The notes: a model not told the origin generated them from the sequence alone. Numbered from the stretch's first letter, positions 14,835-24,220 are shown. The stretch is DNA of 32,918 bases from an uncultured Eubacterium sp. (GCA_949959185.1 CATLIX010000038.1:1-32918); one strand, 5' to 3'. Numbers and translations are program-made.

Positions 14835-17228
14835 ATGAATTTCAGAATATTGAAAAGAGACTTAAAACGCAAGAAATCCATCAACCTGATTTTGCTGGTA
14901 TTTATTTTCTTATCCACCATGTTTATTGCGGGCAGTCTGAATAATTTTACCGTAATTTTGAACGGGGTGGAACATTTTATGGAACAGTCGGGAGTGGGAG
15001 ATTTTCTGGTTGTGACCATGGGAGGCAGTCCGGAAGAACTGTCAGAAAACGACAGAACCATTGAGGAATTTCTGGAGAAGCAGGAACAGGTGGAGCATAT
15101 TACCATTGATGAGATTCTGTATCTTTCGGAAAACCAGCTGAAAGGAAAAAATGGTAAGAAAATTTCCATGAGCAATACGGCTGTTGTGAACCGGTTTGAT
15201 ATTGGACAGCAGAAATTCTATGATGAAAAAAACCGGGAAATTACCCAGATGGAAGACGGGACCATTTACCTGAGTCAGAGGATGGCGTCAGAAAATAAGC
15301 TGGAAGCCGGAGACAGGCTGACCATCTGTTCCGAAAATGGTTTTGAGAGAGAATTTCAGGTGGCGGGGGCGCTGAAAGACGCCTTTCTGGGCTCTGATAT
15401 GATGGGGATACAGCGGTGCGTGGTAAGCGAAGCAGATTTTCAGGAGATGCTTCAGAGGAGCGGCCTGCCTTATGGCAGACTGTATTCGGCAGACTGTAAA
15501 GACATCGAGGCCTTTCAGGAAGAATACAATAACGGTGAGTTCCATGAATTGTTCAGTGCAAATCGGGAACTGATAAAAACCACTTATGTGATGGAACTGG
15601 TGATTGCAGCCGTAATTTTGCTGATGAGCCTGTGCCTGATTGTCATTTCCGTAATTATGCTGCGGTTTACCATTGTATTTACCGTAAACGAAGATTACAA
15701 AGAAATCGGGATTATGAAGGCCATTGGAATCCGTGACATTTCCATCCGCAGACTGTATATGGTGAAATATTTTGTTCTGGCGGCAGGAGGAGCTTTCTGC
15801 GGATTCGGAGCCAGCATTCCCTTCAGCCGAATACTCCTGCGGCAGGTAACGGAGAAAATTGTAATCGAAGAAGGGGGCAGCAACATTCTGTTTCAGCTTC
15901 TGGTCAGCATACTGATTGTGGCGGTGGTTGTACTGTTCGGTTACCGCAGTACCGGAAAAATCAGAAAATTCAGTCCCATGGACGCTATCCGCAGTGGGAA
16001 TAACGGGGAGCGTTTTCAGAAAAAGGGTAAGTTCCGTCTGAAAAAATCCCATGTGAGAGCCACAACCTTTCTGGCCTGCAATGATGTGCTAAGTGAAATG
16101 AGAAAGTATATGGTGCTTCTTCTGACCAGTATGATTGGCGTCTGGCTGGTGGTTATGCCGGTGAATACCATCAATACCCTGAATTCCGACGGGATTGCCG
16201 CCTGGTTCGCATTGTCAGAATGTGATTTCTATCTGATGGACGAGGAAAAGGTGGCGGAACTGATGAGGGAAGGGGACAGGAAATCCTGGTACGGATATCT
16301 GGATGAGATAAAAGAGCGGCTGGAGCGGGACGGAATTTCCGTGGAGAAAACCTGCACGGAAGTGTATTTTAAACTGCGGGTCCGCAAAGGGGAACAGTCC
16401 TGCAAATCCTTTTCCATTCAGGGCCTTGGGACTTCCACAGACCAGTATTTTTACGACGAGGGAGAACCGCCTCTGTATGACAATGAAGTGGCAGTTACCC
16501 ACAGAATAGCGGAGCAAATCGGGGCAGAGCTGGGAGATACCATCTATATTACCAGCGGAAATCAGGAAAAGCCTTATATTATCACAGCCCTTTACCAGTC
16601 CATGAACAATATGGGAGAAGGAATCCGGTTTACGGAATCCGCAGAACTGGATTACGCAGAGGCGGCAGGCGGATTCGGCGCTCAGGTTGTTCTGGAGCAG
16701 AAAACGGAACAGCCAGAACTGGAAAAAGTGATGAAGCGGGCAGAAAAATTATTCCCGGAAGCAAAGATTAAGACCACAAAAGAATTTATCGGCGATATGA
16801 TTGGGCACATTGCAGGAAGGCTCGGCCCTCTGAAATTTATGGTTCTGACAGTGGTACTGGTCATCAATGTGCTGGTGGTGGTGCTCATGCAGAAAATGTT
16901 CCTGATTCGGGAGCGGGGAGAAATCGGAATGCTGAAATCCATTGGATTTTCCGACGAATCCCTGATTGGATGGCAGACCAAACGGATTATGCTGGTACTG
17001 TTTGCCGGAATTGTGCTGGGTACCCTGACCGGAACGCCTTTTTCCGAAATTACTTCCGGCAGAGTATTTCAGATGATGGGAGCAGAAAAAATTGAATTTG
17101 TGGTAAATCCGCTGGAAATCTATCTGCTGTATCCAATAGCATTGTTTGTGGTTACGGTGCTGGCCTGCGTCATCGCCATGAGGCGGGTAAAACGTATCTC
17201 TGTACAGGAAATGAATCATATTGAATAG
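14835..17228 (+). CDS. ABC transporter permease, FtsX/MacB-like
   Basis: 797 residues with the double FtsX layout. Segments: TM1 near 15-37, a large extracellular domain to about 250, three segments near 253-280, 309-328 and 348-368, a segment near 427-447, a second extracellular domain, and three C-terminal segments (about 672-795). The KAIGIRDISIRRL and KSIGFSDESLIGW loops after two segments are the usual coupling helices. Such permeases with an ATPase and a two-component system often mediate resistance to cell-wall peptides or export of lipids or peptides; the substrate is unknown here. ATG 14835 follows AAAGGAG. The ATPase gene starts 15 bases downstream. Confidence 0.9.
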   Translation: MNFRILKRDLKRKKSINLILLVFIFLSTMFIAGSLNNFTVILNGVEHFMEQSGVGDFLVVTMGGSPEELSENDRTIEEFLEKQEQVEHITIDEILYLSENQLKGKNGKKISMSNTAVVNRFDIGQQKFYDEKNREITQMEDGTIYLSQRMASENKLEAGDRLTICSENGFEREFQVAGALKDAFLGSDMMGIQRCVVSEADFQEMLQRSGLPYGRLYSADCKDIEAFQEEYNNGEFHELFSANRELIKTTYVMELVIAAVILLMSLCLIVISVIMLRFTIVFTVNEDYKEIGIMKAIGIRDISIRRLYMVKYFVLAAGGAFCGFGASIPFSRILLRQVTEKIVIEEGGSNILFQLLVSILIVAVVVLFGYRSTGKIRKFSPMDAIRSGNNGERFQKKGKFRLKKSHVRATTFLACNDVLSEMRKYMVLLLTSMIGVWLVVMPVNTINTLNSDGIAAWFALSECDFYLMDEEKVAELMREGDRKSWYGYLDEIKERLERDGISVEKTCTEVYFKLRVRKGEQSCKSFSIQGLGTSTDQYFYDEGEPPLYDNEVAVTHRIAEQIGAELGDTIYITSGNQEKPYIITALYQSMNNMGEGIRFTESAELDYAEAAGGFGAQVVLEQKTEQPELEKVMKRAEKLFPEAKIKTTKEFIGDMIGHIAGRLGPLKFMVLTVVLVINVLVVVLMQKMFLIRERGEIGMLKSIGFSDESLIGWQTKRIMLVLFAGIVLGTLTGTPFSEITSGRVFQMMGAEKIEFVVNPLEIYLLYPIALFVVTVLACVIAMRRVKRISVQEMNHIE

Positions 17229-17243
17229 AACAGGAGAAATGAA

Positions 17244-18005
17244 ATGAGAGAAGCATTGTGCGTAAAAGATTTGTGTAAGACTTATATAACGAATAAAAGG
17301 CAGAATAATGTGCTGAAAAATGTAAATTTCACCATTGATGAAGGAGAGATGGTAGCGGTGATGGGGCCCTCCGGTTCCGGGAAATCCACCCTTTTGTACA
17401 GTGTGTCCGGCATGGACCGGCCCACTGCCGGAGAAGTGCTGCTGGGCGGGAAAAAAATTACGGATTTAAAGGAAAAAGAGCTGGCGCAGGTCAGGCTTGT
17501 CAGTATGGGATTTATTTTCCAGCAGATGTATATGCTGAAAAATCTTTCCATTATGGACAATATTCTGCTTCCGGCGTATCAGGCGGGAGACAAAAGCCGC
17601 ACCCGGCAGGAAATCAACGAATACTGCCTTGGGCTTATGCGGAAACTGGGAATCAGCGATGTGGCGGAACAGGATATCACCGAGGTGTCCGGGGGACAGC
17701 TCCAGCGGGCGTGTATCTGCCGGAGCCTTATTAACCGGCCCCGAATACTTTTTGCAGATGAGCCTACGGGAGCTCTGAACCGCAGCGCGTCGGAGGATGT
17801 GATGAAGGAGCTGCATAAACTGAATCAGGAAGGGACCACCATTATGCTGGTGACCCATGACATGAAAGTAGCTGCAAAATGCAGCAGAGTGCTGTATATT
17901 GTAGATGGAAACATCAAAGGAGAACTTTACATGGAGGACAGTGGCAGTCAGGAGAAATTCCGGGAGCGGAGACTGAACAACTGGCTGCTGGAAATGGGCT
18001 GGTAA
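17244..18005 (+). CDS. ABC transporter ATP-binding protein
   Basis: 253 residues of the MacB/LolD/BceA group. Walker A GPSGSGKST at 41-49, Q-loop in FIFQQMYM, signature VSGGQLQRA, Walker B RILFADEPTGALN, and H-loop VTHD. The C-terminus has about 30 extra residues after the fold, ending in LLEMGW. It energises the permease encoded just upstream, at the inner face of the membrane. ATG 17244 follows AGGAGA. The response regulator gene starts 16 bases downstream. Confidence 0.93.
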   Translation: MREALCVKDLCKTYITNKRQNNVLKNVNFTIDEGEMVAVMGPSGSGKSTLLYSVSGMDRPTAGEVLLGGKKITDLKEKELAQVRLVSMGFIFQQMYMLKNLSIMDNILLPAYQAGDKSRTRQEINEYCLGLMRKLGISDVAEQDITEVSGGQLQRACICRSLINRPRILFADEPTGALNRSASEDVMKELHKLNQEGTTIMLVTHDMKVAAKCSRVLYIVDGNIKGELYMEDSGSQEKFRERRLNNWLLEMGW

Positions 18006-18021
18006 ACAGGCAGGTGGTAAT

Positions 18022-18684
18022 ATGGCAGATATTATAGTGGTGGAAGATAACGAAGAACTGGGCACTCTGCTGTCGGATTTTCTGAAAGCAGAGGGATATG
18101 ATGTGTATCTGGCCGTATCCGGGGAGGAAAGTCTGGAAATTTATGAGTCCGAAGGGGCGAAACTGGTAATTCTGGATTTGATGCTGCCGGGCATGGACGG
18201 ATTCGGCGTGTGCAGCAGAATCCGGCACAAAGATAATACGCCCATTATTATTGTAAGCGCCAGAGGAGGAAAAGAAGATAAACTGAACGGTCTTTTGCAG
18301 GGAGCGGACGATTACATCGAAAAGCCCTATGACATTGATATTTTGCTGGCAAAGGTAAAGGGGATTTTTCAGAGAAGATATTCCTCGGACGAAATTCTGG
18401 AGGGCAATCTGCGTCTGGACAAACGGGGACGCCATATTTATCTGGAAGACCGGGAAATTCCCGCCACGGCCAGGGAATTTGACCTGTTGCTCTATCTGAT
18501 GGAAAATAAGGGGAAGGCGGTTCCCAAAGAGGAACTGTTCTGTAAAATATGGGGCTTCGACAGCGAGAGTGAGCCCCAGACCCTGACGGTGCATATCCGG
18601 TGGCTGCGGGAAAAGCTGGAGAAAAATCCCAGAAAACCGGAACGGATTCTCACGGTCTGGGGTGTCGGCTATCGGTTTGAGTGA
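18022..18684 (+). CDS. OmpR-family response regulator
   Basis: 220 residues. The receiver domain has the acidic pair Glu8/Asp9, phospho-acceptor Asp52 in LDLMLPGMDG, the Ser79 switch and Lys101 in EKPYD. The C-terminal winged helix (about 128-220) has ATAREFDLL and TVHIRWLREKL, then VWGVGYRFE. It probably activates the operon it belongs to, with the kinase encoded next. GTG/ATG signals of the kinase overlap its stop region. ATG 18022 follows CAGGTGG. Confidence 0.95.
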   Translation: MADIIVVEDNEELGTLLSDFLKAEGYDVYLAVSGEESLEIYESEGAKLVILDLMLPGMDGFGVCSRIRHKDNTPIIIVSARGGKEDKLNGLLQGADDYIEKPYDIDILLAKVKGIFQRRYSSDEILEGNLRLDKRGRHIYLEDREIPATAREFDLLLYLMENKGKAVPKEELFCKIWGFDSESEPQTLTVHIRWLREKLEKNPRKPERILTVWGVGYRFE

Positions 18685-18707
18685 GAGGAGGGATAAGAGG
18701 ACGGATT

Positions 18708-20006
18708 ATGAAGAAAATGAATCAACTGCTGCTGGCTGCCCTGCTGGGCAGCCTTGCAGTGTTATGTCTGGTCAATTGGATATTGTTTCATGTGGAATTT
18801 TCCGGAGACAGCAGAGCATACCGGATTTCCCTGAACAGAGCGGAACATGCGCTGAGAGCATTTGAGCAGGAAAAAGGCCGGGCGCCGGAAAACCTGGAAG
18901 AACTGAATGGTTTTGCAGGAAAAGAAACCTGTCCTGAGGTTACAAAACTTCAGGTTCTGAAACATGGTATAAAAGCAGAAGATTTCCAGGGGAATGAGGA
19001 AACTCCCTATATAGTGACTGTTACAGAGTATGCCTGCTATAAAGTGTATTACTGCTTTGGAAATCCGGCCAGAGGCCCGGTGGTTTTGCTGGTGAACGGG
19101 GCCGCGGGCTGTTTCCTCCTGCTGGCCTGGGCTGTTCTTCTGTACGTCAGGCAGAAAATACTGCTGCCCTTTTTCCGGCTTTCCGGTCTGCCTTACCAGT
19201 TGTCCAAAGGGAATCTGACCATTCCTCTGAAGGAAAATAAAAACCGCTTTTTTGGAAAATTTATGTGGGGCATGGATGTGCTGCGGGAAAATCTGGAGGA
19301 GCATAAAAAGCGGGAACTGGAATTGCAGAAAGAGAAAAAACTGCTGCTGTTGTCCCTGTCCCATGATATCAAGACGCCTTTGAGCGCCATCCATCTCTAT
19401 GCTCAGGCTTTGTGCCGGAACCTGTATCAGGAGGAAAGCAAAAAGCAGGAGATTGCCAGGAATATCAGGGAAAAGGCGGAGGAGATTGAGTCCTATGTGG
19501 GTGAGATTGTGAAAGCCTCCAATGAGGATTTCCTGGATTTTCAGGTGGAGAGCAGAGAATTTTATATCCGGGAGGCTTTGGGACAGATTCGCTCCTATTA
19601 CCAGGAAAAGATGGCCCTGAATCAGGTGGAATTTATATGGGGCTCCTGTCCGGACTGCCTGGTCAGAGGTGATTTGGACCGTCTGGTGGAGGTGGTTCAG
19701 AATGTGGTGGAAAATGCCATAAAATATGGAGACGGGAGAAAAATTGAGATTTCTGCAAGCCGGGAGGAAGAAGAATACGCGGTTCTTATCCGCAATACCG
19801 GCTGTGAACTTTCCGGGAAAGACCTGCCCCATGTGTTTGACAGTTTTTTCCGGGGCAGCAATGTGGGTAAGAATCCCGGAAGCGGCCTTGGGCTGTATAT
19901 CTGCCGCCAGCTTATGCACCTGATGGAAGGAGAAATTACTGCCGGAATCCGGGATTCGGACGGGGAAGTATGGATGGAAGTGTATATTGTGCTGCAACTG
20001 GCATGA
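18708..20006 (+). CDS. Sensor histidine kinase
   Basis: 432 residues. Two membrane segments (about 6-29 and 124-147) flank an external domain of about 90 residues. A HAMP-like linker is followed by HisKA with His219 in LSHDIKTPLSAIH, then the HATPase region with N box VVENAIKYGDG, and G2 box GSGLGLYICRQL. The start chosen is ATG 18708 after AGAGG. An in-frame GTG at 18681 overlaps the regulator stop but lacks good spacing. It is the partner of the response regulator; the external domain presumably senses the transporter substrate or an envelope state. Confidence 0.93.
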   Translation: MKKMNQLLLAALLGSLAVLCLVNWILFHVEFSGDSRAYRISLNRAEHALRAFEQEKGRAPENLEELNGFAGKETCPEVTKLQVLKHGIKAEDFQGNEETPYIVTVTEYACYKVYYCFGNPARGPVVLLVNGAAGCFLLLAWAVLLYVRQKILLPFFRLSGLPYQLSKGNLTIPLKENKNRFFGKFMWGMDVLRENLEEHKKRELELQKEKKLLLLSLSHDIKTPLSAIHLYAQALCRNLYQEESKKQEIARNIREKAEEIESYVGEIVKASNEDFLDFQVESREFYIREALGQIRSYYQEKMALNQVEFIWGSCPDCLVRGDLDRLVEVVQNVVENAIKYGDGRKIEISASREEEEYAVLIRNTGCELSGKDLPHVFDSFFRGSNVGKNPGSGLGLYICRQLMHLMEGEITAGIRDSDGEVWMEVYIVLQLA

Positions 20007-20215
20007 AAGGCTGAAAAGAAACTGGCCATAAATCCGGGGAAAAGCAGTGATTCCGGAGAAAAATATGGGAAAATATTCACAGAAATCGGGAAAAGGGAAG
20101 CCGGAAAGGCGAAATCTGGCCCTGCTGACTTTTTTCTGTATGGGACTTTATTCCGGCGCCGAAAAAGACTACACTTGTGCCTGTAATGAAAAACCCCAAA
20201 AGGAGGATTTGTGTT

Positions 20216-21094
20216 ATGAGTACAGGAAACAGATGGGAATTAAATAAAGAACTGGCGCAGATGTTAAAGGGCGGCGTTATTATGGATGTAACTACCCCGG
20301 AGCAGGCAAAGATTGCGGAGGAGGCGGGCGCCTGCGCGGTGATGGCCCTGGAACGGATTCCGGCGGATATCCGTGCGGCAGGCGGCGTGTCCAGAATGAG
20401 CGACCCCGGTATGATAAAGGGCATTCAGAATGCGGTATCCATTCCGGTGATGGCAAAATGCAGAATCGGCCATTTTGCAGAGGCACAGGTACTGGAGGCT
20501 ATTGAAATCGACTATATTGACGAGAGCGAGGTACTGTCCCCGGCAGACGATGTGTACCATATTGATAAGACACAGTTTCAGGTGCCCTTTGTATGCGGGG
20601 CCAAAGACCTGGGGGAGGCTTTGAGAAGAATCAGCGAAGGCGCTTCCATGATACGGACCAAAGGGGAGCCGGGAACCGGGGATGTGGTACAGGCTGTGCG
20701 CCATATGCGTAAAATGAACGGCGAAATTGCCAGACTGGTCTCCATGCGGGAAGATGAGCTGTTTCAGGCAGCCAGAGAACTGATGGCGCCTTACCCGTTA
20801 GTAAAGCAGATTCACGAAACAGGAAAACTTCCGGTGGTGAATTTTGCGGCGGGCGGCGTTGCAACTCCGGCGGATGCAGCCCTTATGATGCAGCTCGGCG
20901 CAGAAGGGGTCTTTGTGGGCTCCGGTATTTTTAAATCGGGAAATCCTGCAAAGCGGGCAAATGCCATTGTAAAGGCAGTGGCCAACTATACCGATGGGCA
21001 GATGATTGTGGAGCTGTCGGAACATCTGGGCGAAGCAATGGTGGGCATCAATGCGCAGGAAATTGAACTGCTGATGGAAGAAAGGGGGAAATAG
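20216..21094 (+). CDS. pdxS: Pyridoxal 5'-phosphate synthase, PdxS subunit
   Basis: 292 residues, normal length. PdxS condenses ribose 5-phosphate, glyceraldehyde 3-phosphate and ammonia into pyridoxal phosphate. Key residues: Asp24 in [13 protein letters not shown], the Schiff-base Lys81 in [10 protein letters not shown], the second lysine in the [14 protein letters not shown] stretch, and the phosphate-binding [10 protein letters not shown]. The start chosen is ATG 20216, nine bases after AGGAGG; an upstream frame from 20177 would include the binding site. pdxT begins one base after the stop. The 209 bases before it carry no recognised riboswitch. Confidence 0.97.
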   Translation: MSTGNRWELNKELAQMLKGGVIMDVTTPEQAKIAEEAGACAVMALERIPADIRAAGGVSRMSDPGMIKGIQNAVSIPVMAKCRIGHFAEAQVLEAIEIDYIDESEVLSPADDVYHIDKTQFQVPFVCGAKDLGEALRRISEGASMIRTKGEPGTGDVVQAVRHMRKMNGEIARLVSMREDELFQAARELMAPYPLVKQIHETGKLPVVNFAAGGVATPADAALMMQLGAEGVFVGSGIFKSGNPAKRANAIVKAVANYTDGQMIVELSEHLGEAMVGINAQEIELLMEERGK

Positions 21095-21095
21095 A

Positions 21096-21692
21096 ATGCG
21101 GATTGCAGTGCTGGCGGTGCAGGGAGCCTTCACGGAGCATGAGCAGATACTCCGCAGTCTGGGGGCGGACTGTACGGAGCTCAGAAAAAGCAGCGATTTG
21201 GTCGGGACCTTTGACGGAATTGTTCTTCCGGGCGGAGAGAGCACCGTACAGGGCAGGCTGTTACGGGAACTGGGCATGTTTGAAATCCTGCAGGAAAAAA
21301 TCCTCCATGGCCTGCCTGTTCTGGCCACCTGCGCCGGGCTGATTCTTCTGGCGGAGCAGCTTTCCGGCAGTGAAACTCCCTGGTTTGCCACCCTGCCGGT
21401 AACCGTCAGAAGAAATGCCTACGGCAGGCAGCTGGGCAGCTTTTCCGCCTCCGGAACAGTGCGGGGAATCCGGGAGGAAGAGCGGGAATTTCCGATGGAA
21501 TTTATCCGGGCCCCTTATATTGTTTCCATCCGGAAAGGCGCGGAGCCCATTGCGGTGACGGATAGGCTGCCCGATGGCAGTCCCGGAGAAAATATCGTGG
21601 GCGTCCGCTACAAAAATCAAATAGGTCTGGCCTTTCATCCGGAACTGGCCGGCGATAAAAGATGCCATGAAATGTTCCTGTCTGTGTGCTGA
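21096..21692 (+). CDS. pdxT: Pyridoxal 5'-phosphate synthase, PdxT glutaminase
   Basis: 198 residues. This class I glutamine amidotransferase hydrolyses glutamine and feeds ammonia to PdxS; twelve subunits decorate the PdxS ring. The triad is Cys79 in ATCAGLILLA, His181 and Glu183 in AFHPEL. The LPGGEST glutamine-binding loop is at 44-50. It starts one base after pdxS ends. An 18-bp hairpin spans its stop codon. Confidence 0.96.
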   Translation: MRIAVLAVQGAFTEHEQILRSLGADCTELRKSSDLVGTFDGIVLPGGESTVQGRLLRELGMFEILQEKILHGLPVLATCAGLILLAEQLSGSETPWFATLPVTVRRNAYGRQLGSFSASGTVRGIREEEREFPMEFIRAPYIVSIRKGAEPIAVTDRLPDGSPGENIVGVRYKNQIGLAFHPELAGDKRCHEMFLSVC

Positions 21693-21711
21693 ACGCAGGC
21701 AGGAACATTTC
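21669..21711 (+). terminator. 18-bp hairpin spanning the pdxT stop codon
   Basis: Positions 21669-21686 pair with 21694-21711, 18 continuous pairs (two G-U), around a seven-base loop that holds part of the stop codon. There is no T tract directly after it; the dispersed element with its T run follows at once. Its role may be termination together with that element, or protection of the mRNA end. Confidence 0.6.
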
Positions 21712-21753
21712 GTTCGCGCGCCAAAAATGCGCTTGCACATTCTTTTTATAATA
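21707..21753 (+). repeat. Dispersed terminator-like element, copy 2
   Basis: Contains CGTTCGCGCGCC, then AATGCGC (21726-21732) pairing with GCACATT (21735-21741) with one mismatch, and TTTTT at 21743-21747. It matches copies at 5313 and 25641 and acts as the U-tract part of the pdxT terminator. Confidence 0.7.
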
Positions 21754-21757
21754 ATTG

Positions 21758-21786
21758 TTGACAAATAATATTATATAGTATATAGT
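21758..21786 (+). promoter_or_regulatory. Strong promoter and probable PadR operator
   Basis: TTGACA (21758-21763), 17-bp spacer, TATAGT (21781-21786). The spacer and -10 box form a near-palindrome of TATATAGTA units (about 21767-21789; three mismatches on folding), suited to a dimeric winged-helix repressor. The PadR protein encoded at 21914 is the obvious candidate. About 100 AT-rich bases follow before its ribosome binding site. Confidence 0.6.
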
Positions 21787-21913
21787 ATTAAATATAAAAT
21801 AGTAATATTTAAAAAATAGTAATGTACTGCAAACAATATTCTATGAGACAGAGCAATGGCTGCCATGGGATATTCGGAGGGTGTAATATTGAAAAACAGT
21901 AAGGAGTGATGGC

Positions 21914-22237
21914 ATGGTATTTAACACAGGTGCAGCTCTTCTGGACGCAATTGTTCTGGCGGTTGTATGTAAGGAAGAGGAGGGCACGTATGGTTACAAA
22001 ATCACCCAGGATGTACGACAGGCCATAGAGGTATCGGAATCTACTCTGTACCCGGTGCTGCGGCGCCTGCAGAAGGATGACTGTCTGGAGGTCTATGATG
22101 TGGAATGCGGCGGCAGGAACCGCAGATATTACAAAATAACGGACAAAGGGATGGCACAGTTGAATCTGTACCGGACAGAATGGGTAAATTATTCTTCTAA
22201 AATTACAATGTTATTTTCGGGAGGAGAGTCGGCATGA
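21914..22237 (+). CDS. PadR-family transcriptional regulator
   Basis: 107 residues, a winged-helix domain of the short PadR type: LDAIVLAVVCKEEEGTYGYKI, then SESTLYPVLRRLQKDDCLEVY, and RRYYKITDKG. The dimerising C-terminal helix is short. Proteins of this kind normally repress their own operon. AAGGAG lies seven bases before ATG 21914. The stop overlaps the DUF1700 start (ATGA), so it is the first gene of the DUF1700-DUF4097 operon. Confidence 0.93.
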   Translation: MVFNTGAALLDAIVLAVVCKEEEGTYGYKITQDVRQAIEVSESTLYPVLRRLQKDDCLEVYDVECGGRNRRYYKITDKGMAQLNLYRTEWVNYSSKITMLFSGGESA

Positions 22238-23022
22238 GCAGAGATGAATTTATGAGGCAGTTAGAGCGGCTGCTGGAAGATGTGGCAGAAGAGGAAAAAA
22301 GAGAGGCGTTATCTTTCTATCGAAGTTATTTTGAGGATGCAGGCGTGGAAAATGAAGCACAGATTCTGAAAGAACTGGAATCTCCGGAGAAGGTTGCCGC
22401 CATCATCAAGGCAGGCACCGGCATGGATGGAGCCGCAGGCACAGGCGAGTACACGGAGCGGGGATTTGAGGACAGCAGGTTTGAGCAGAAGCATCCGGTG
22501 GATATCCGGAAAAATACAAAGGAGCAGCAGTCCGGCTCCGGGCCATCCGGGCAGGAGTACGCCGGATATGAAGACAGAAATGAGTATGATTATGAAAACG
22601 CTTCTTTTGACAGCGGGAAAAGTTCATCCAACAGCGGAGACGGACGCTCCACTTACGGGGGACGTTCCACTGCGGAAATCCTTCTGATTGTAGTCCTTGC
22701 CATAGTGACCAGCCCCATATGGATTGGGATTGTGGGAGGAGTTGCCGGGGGTATTTTCGGTCTTGCTGTTTCCGTGGTATGTATTGCAGGTTCCTTTTAT
22801 ATTGCAGGCGGGGCGCTGGTTGGCGTTGGAATCGGCCAGATTATTACAGGCAGTATGGCAATCGGATTTGCCATGACGGGAGTGGGCCTGCTGCTGCTGG
22901 CAGTGGCAATTCTTGCAACTGTCCTCTGTGTCTGGGTATGCGGGAAGGTGATACCCTGGCTGTGCAGACTGGTTGGAAATGTGTGGAACAGAATATTTTC
23001 CGGAAGGGAGCGAAGAGCATGA
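22234..23022 (+). CDS. DUF1700 membrane protein
   Basis: 262 residues. The N-terminal 60 residues are the DUF1700/HAAS-type helical domain (MSRDEFMRQLERLLEDVAEEE, then SYFEDAG and ESPEKVAAII), followed by a polar, Ser/Gly/Tyr-rich linker (about 70-140) and three or four Gly-rich membrane segments (about 148-245). DUF1700 proteins are usually found between a PadR regulator and a DUF4097 protein, as here, and are thought to link envelope state to regulation. It overlaps both neighbours by four bases. Confidence 0.9.
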   Translation: MSRDEFMRQLERLLEDVAEEEKREALSFYRSYFEDAGVENEAQILKELESPEKVAAIIKAGTGMDGAAGTGEYTERGFEDSRFEQKHPVDIRKNTKEQQSGSGPSGQEYAGYEDRNEYDYENASFDSGKSSSNSGDGRSTYGGRSTAEILLIVVLAIVTSPIWIGIVGGVAGGIFGLAVSVVCIAGSFYIAGGALVGVGIGQIITGSMAIGFAMTGVGLLLLAVAILATVLCVWVCGKVIPWLCRLVGNVWNRIFSGRERRA

Positions 23023-23978
23023 AGAATTTTACAAAAGCGGCATTGATTATTGCATTGATTCTGGTGATACTGGGAAGTCTGCTGTGTGCGGTGGGAATGG
23101 GCATTGGCTTCCGGTTCTCAGAGTTCTGGAACCAGGTGGAGGCGGGAGAGTTCTCCATAGGCCCCATCCGTCATATTCCCTTTATCCGTTACGGGAGCAG
23201 TGATTTGGAATGGGATGACGACAGTATAGACTGGGATAGTGCCGATGAGGATGCATTTGATTTTTCCTGTGAGGATATTAAAAAAATCAAAATGGATGTG
23301 GACTACAGCGGTGTGAGGATTGTGGAAAATACGGATAGCAATCTGGTTCAAATGAATGTACAGTACCGCCGGGAAGACCACAGATATCAGGTTCAGGCTT
23401 ACATGGATGGCAGTACCCTGAAAATTGAACATAAGGGCAGCGGGCGCATACGAAATTATGATTCCAGCCGGGTGACGCTGGAGCTTCCCAGGGAGCTGAT
23501 GGAGCAGGTGCAGCTGAAAGAAATTGATTTGGAGCAGGGAAGAGGCTATATTTATATGGGAATGCCATTGACAGCGGAGAAAATAAGTATTAGTGTAGGA
23601 GCAGGGAAGTGTGAAACAGGCGAGAAGCTCACAGCGAAAAAGAAACTGTCCGTGAGCGTGGACGCAGGAGAAATCGAGCTGGGAGAGCTGGAAGCGGAAG
23701 AGCTGAAGCTGGAAGGCGGCGTGGGCACCCTTATCGCAGCCTTAATCCGGGCGGAAGAAATTGAAATAGAAGGCGGTGTGGGCACCATCGAAGTGGAGGC
23801 TGCCGGAAAAGAAAGGGACTACAGCTACGATATTGAGTGCGGGGTAGGAAGACTGGAAATCGGAGAGAATGAATATGGAGGCCTTTCTTCCAGCCGCAGT
23901 ATTGAGAATCCGGGAAGTAAGAAAATGAAAATTGAATGCGGCGTGGGAGAGGTGGAGGTTTCTTTTCAGGAACTGTAA
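23019..23978 (+). CDS. DUF4097 beta-helix protein
   Basis: 319 residues. One N-terminal membrane segment (about 7-30), then an acidic loop, then a right-handed beta-helix-like domain (about 85-319) with repeating strands such as GGVGTLIAALIRAEEIEIEGGVGTIEV and ECGVGRLEIGE. This is the DUF4097/LiaG-like fold, probably facing the outside. The GVG motif recurs four times at the turn positions. ATG 23019 overlaps the DUF1700 stop. It is the third gene of the PadR operon. Confidence 0.88.
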   Translation: MKNFTKAALIIALILVILGSLLCAVGMGIGFRFSEFWNQVEAGEFSIGPIRHIPFIRYGSSDLEWDDDSIDWDSADEDAFDFSCEDIKKIKMDVDYSGVRIVENTDSNLVQMNVQYRREDHRYQVQAYMDGSTLKIEHKGSGRIRNYDSSRVTLELPRELMEQVQLKEIDLEQGRGYIYMGMPLTAEKISISVGAGKCETGEKLTAKKKLSVSVDAGEIELGELEAEELKLEGGVGTLIAALIRAEEIEIEGGVGTIEVEAAGKERDYSYDIECGVGRLEIGENEYGGLSSSRSIENPGSKKMKIECGVGEVEVSFQEL

Positions 23979-24034
23979 GTCTCCAGGCCAGGAAGCAGAA
24001 AATTATAATTTAATTGCAGAAAGAAGGAATGAAT

Positions 24035-24220
24035 ATGGAACCGAAAAGATTATTTAAATCCAGGAAAAACAGAGTAATTTGCGGTGTGTGCGGAGGTGTG
24101 GGAGAATACTTTAATATTGACCCTACGATTATCCGTCTGCTGTTTGTACTGCTGGGCTGTACCACAACCGGGATTATTGTGTATCTGGTTGCAGCAGTTA
24201 TCATGCCGGAAGAAATGTAA
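24035..24220 (+). CDS. PspC-domain membrane protein
   Basis: 61 residues, consisting of a PspC domain: basic start (EPKRLFKSRKNR), the ICGVCGGVGEYFNIDPTIIRLL signature, and one membrane segment ending VAAVIMPEEM. PspC domains take part in envelope-stress responses. The start ATG 24035 has AAGAAGGA with seven-base spacing; the ATG at 24029 is too close. It lies 56 bases after the DUF4097 gene, so it is the likely fourth member of the PadR operon. Confidence 0.9.
   Translation: MEPKRLFKSRKNRVICGVCGGVGEYFNIDPTIIRLLFVLLGCTTTGIIVYLVAAVIMPEEM

Noticed and set aside
20007-20215. Small gene or riboswitch before pdxS
   Set aside because: The open frame at 20047-20247 lacks a start and overlaps pdxS; no recognisable riboswitch fold was found.
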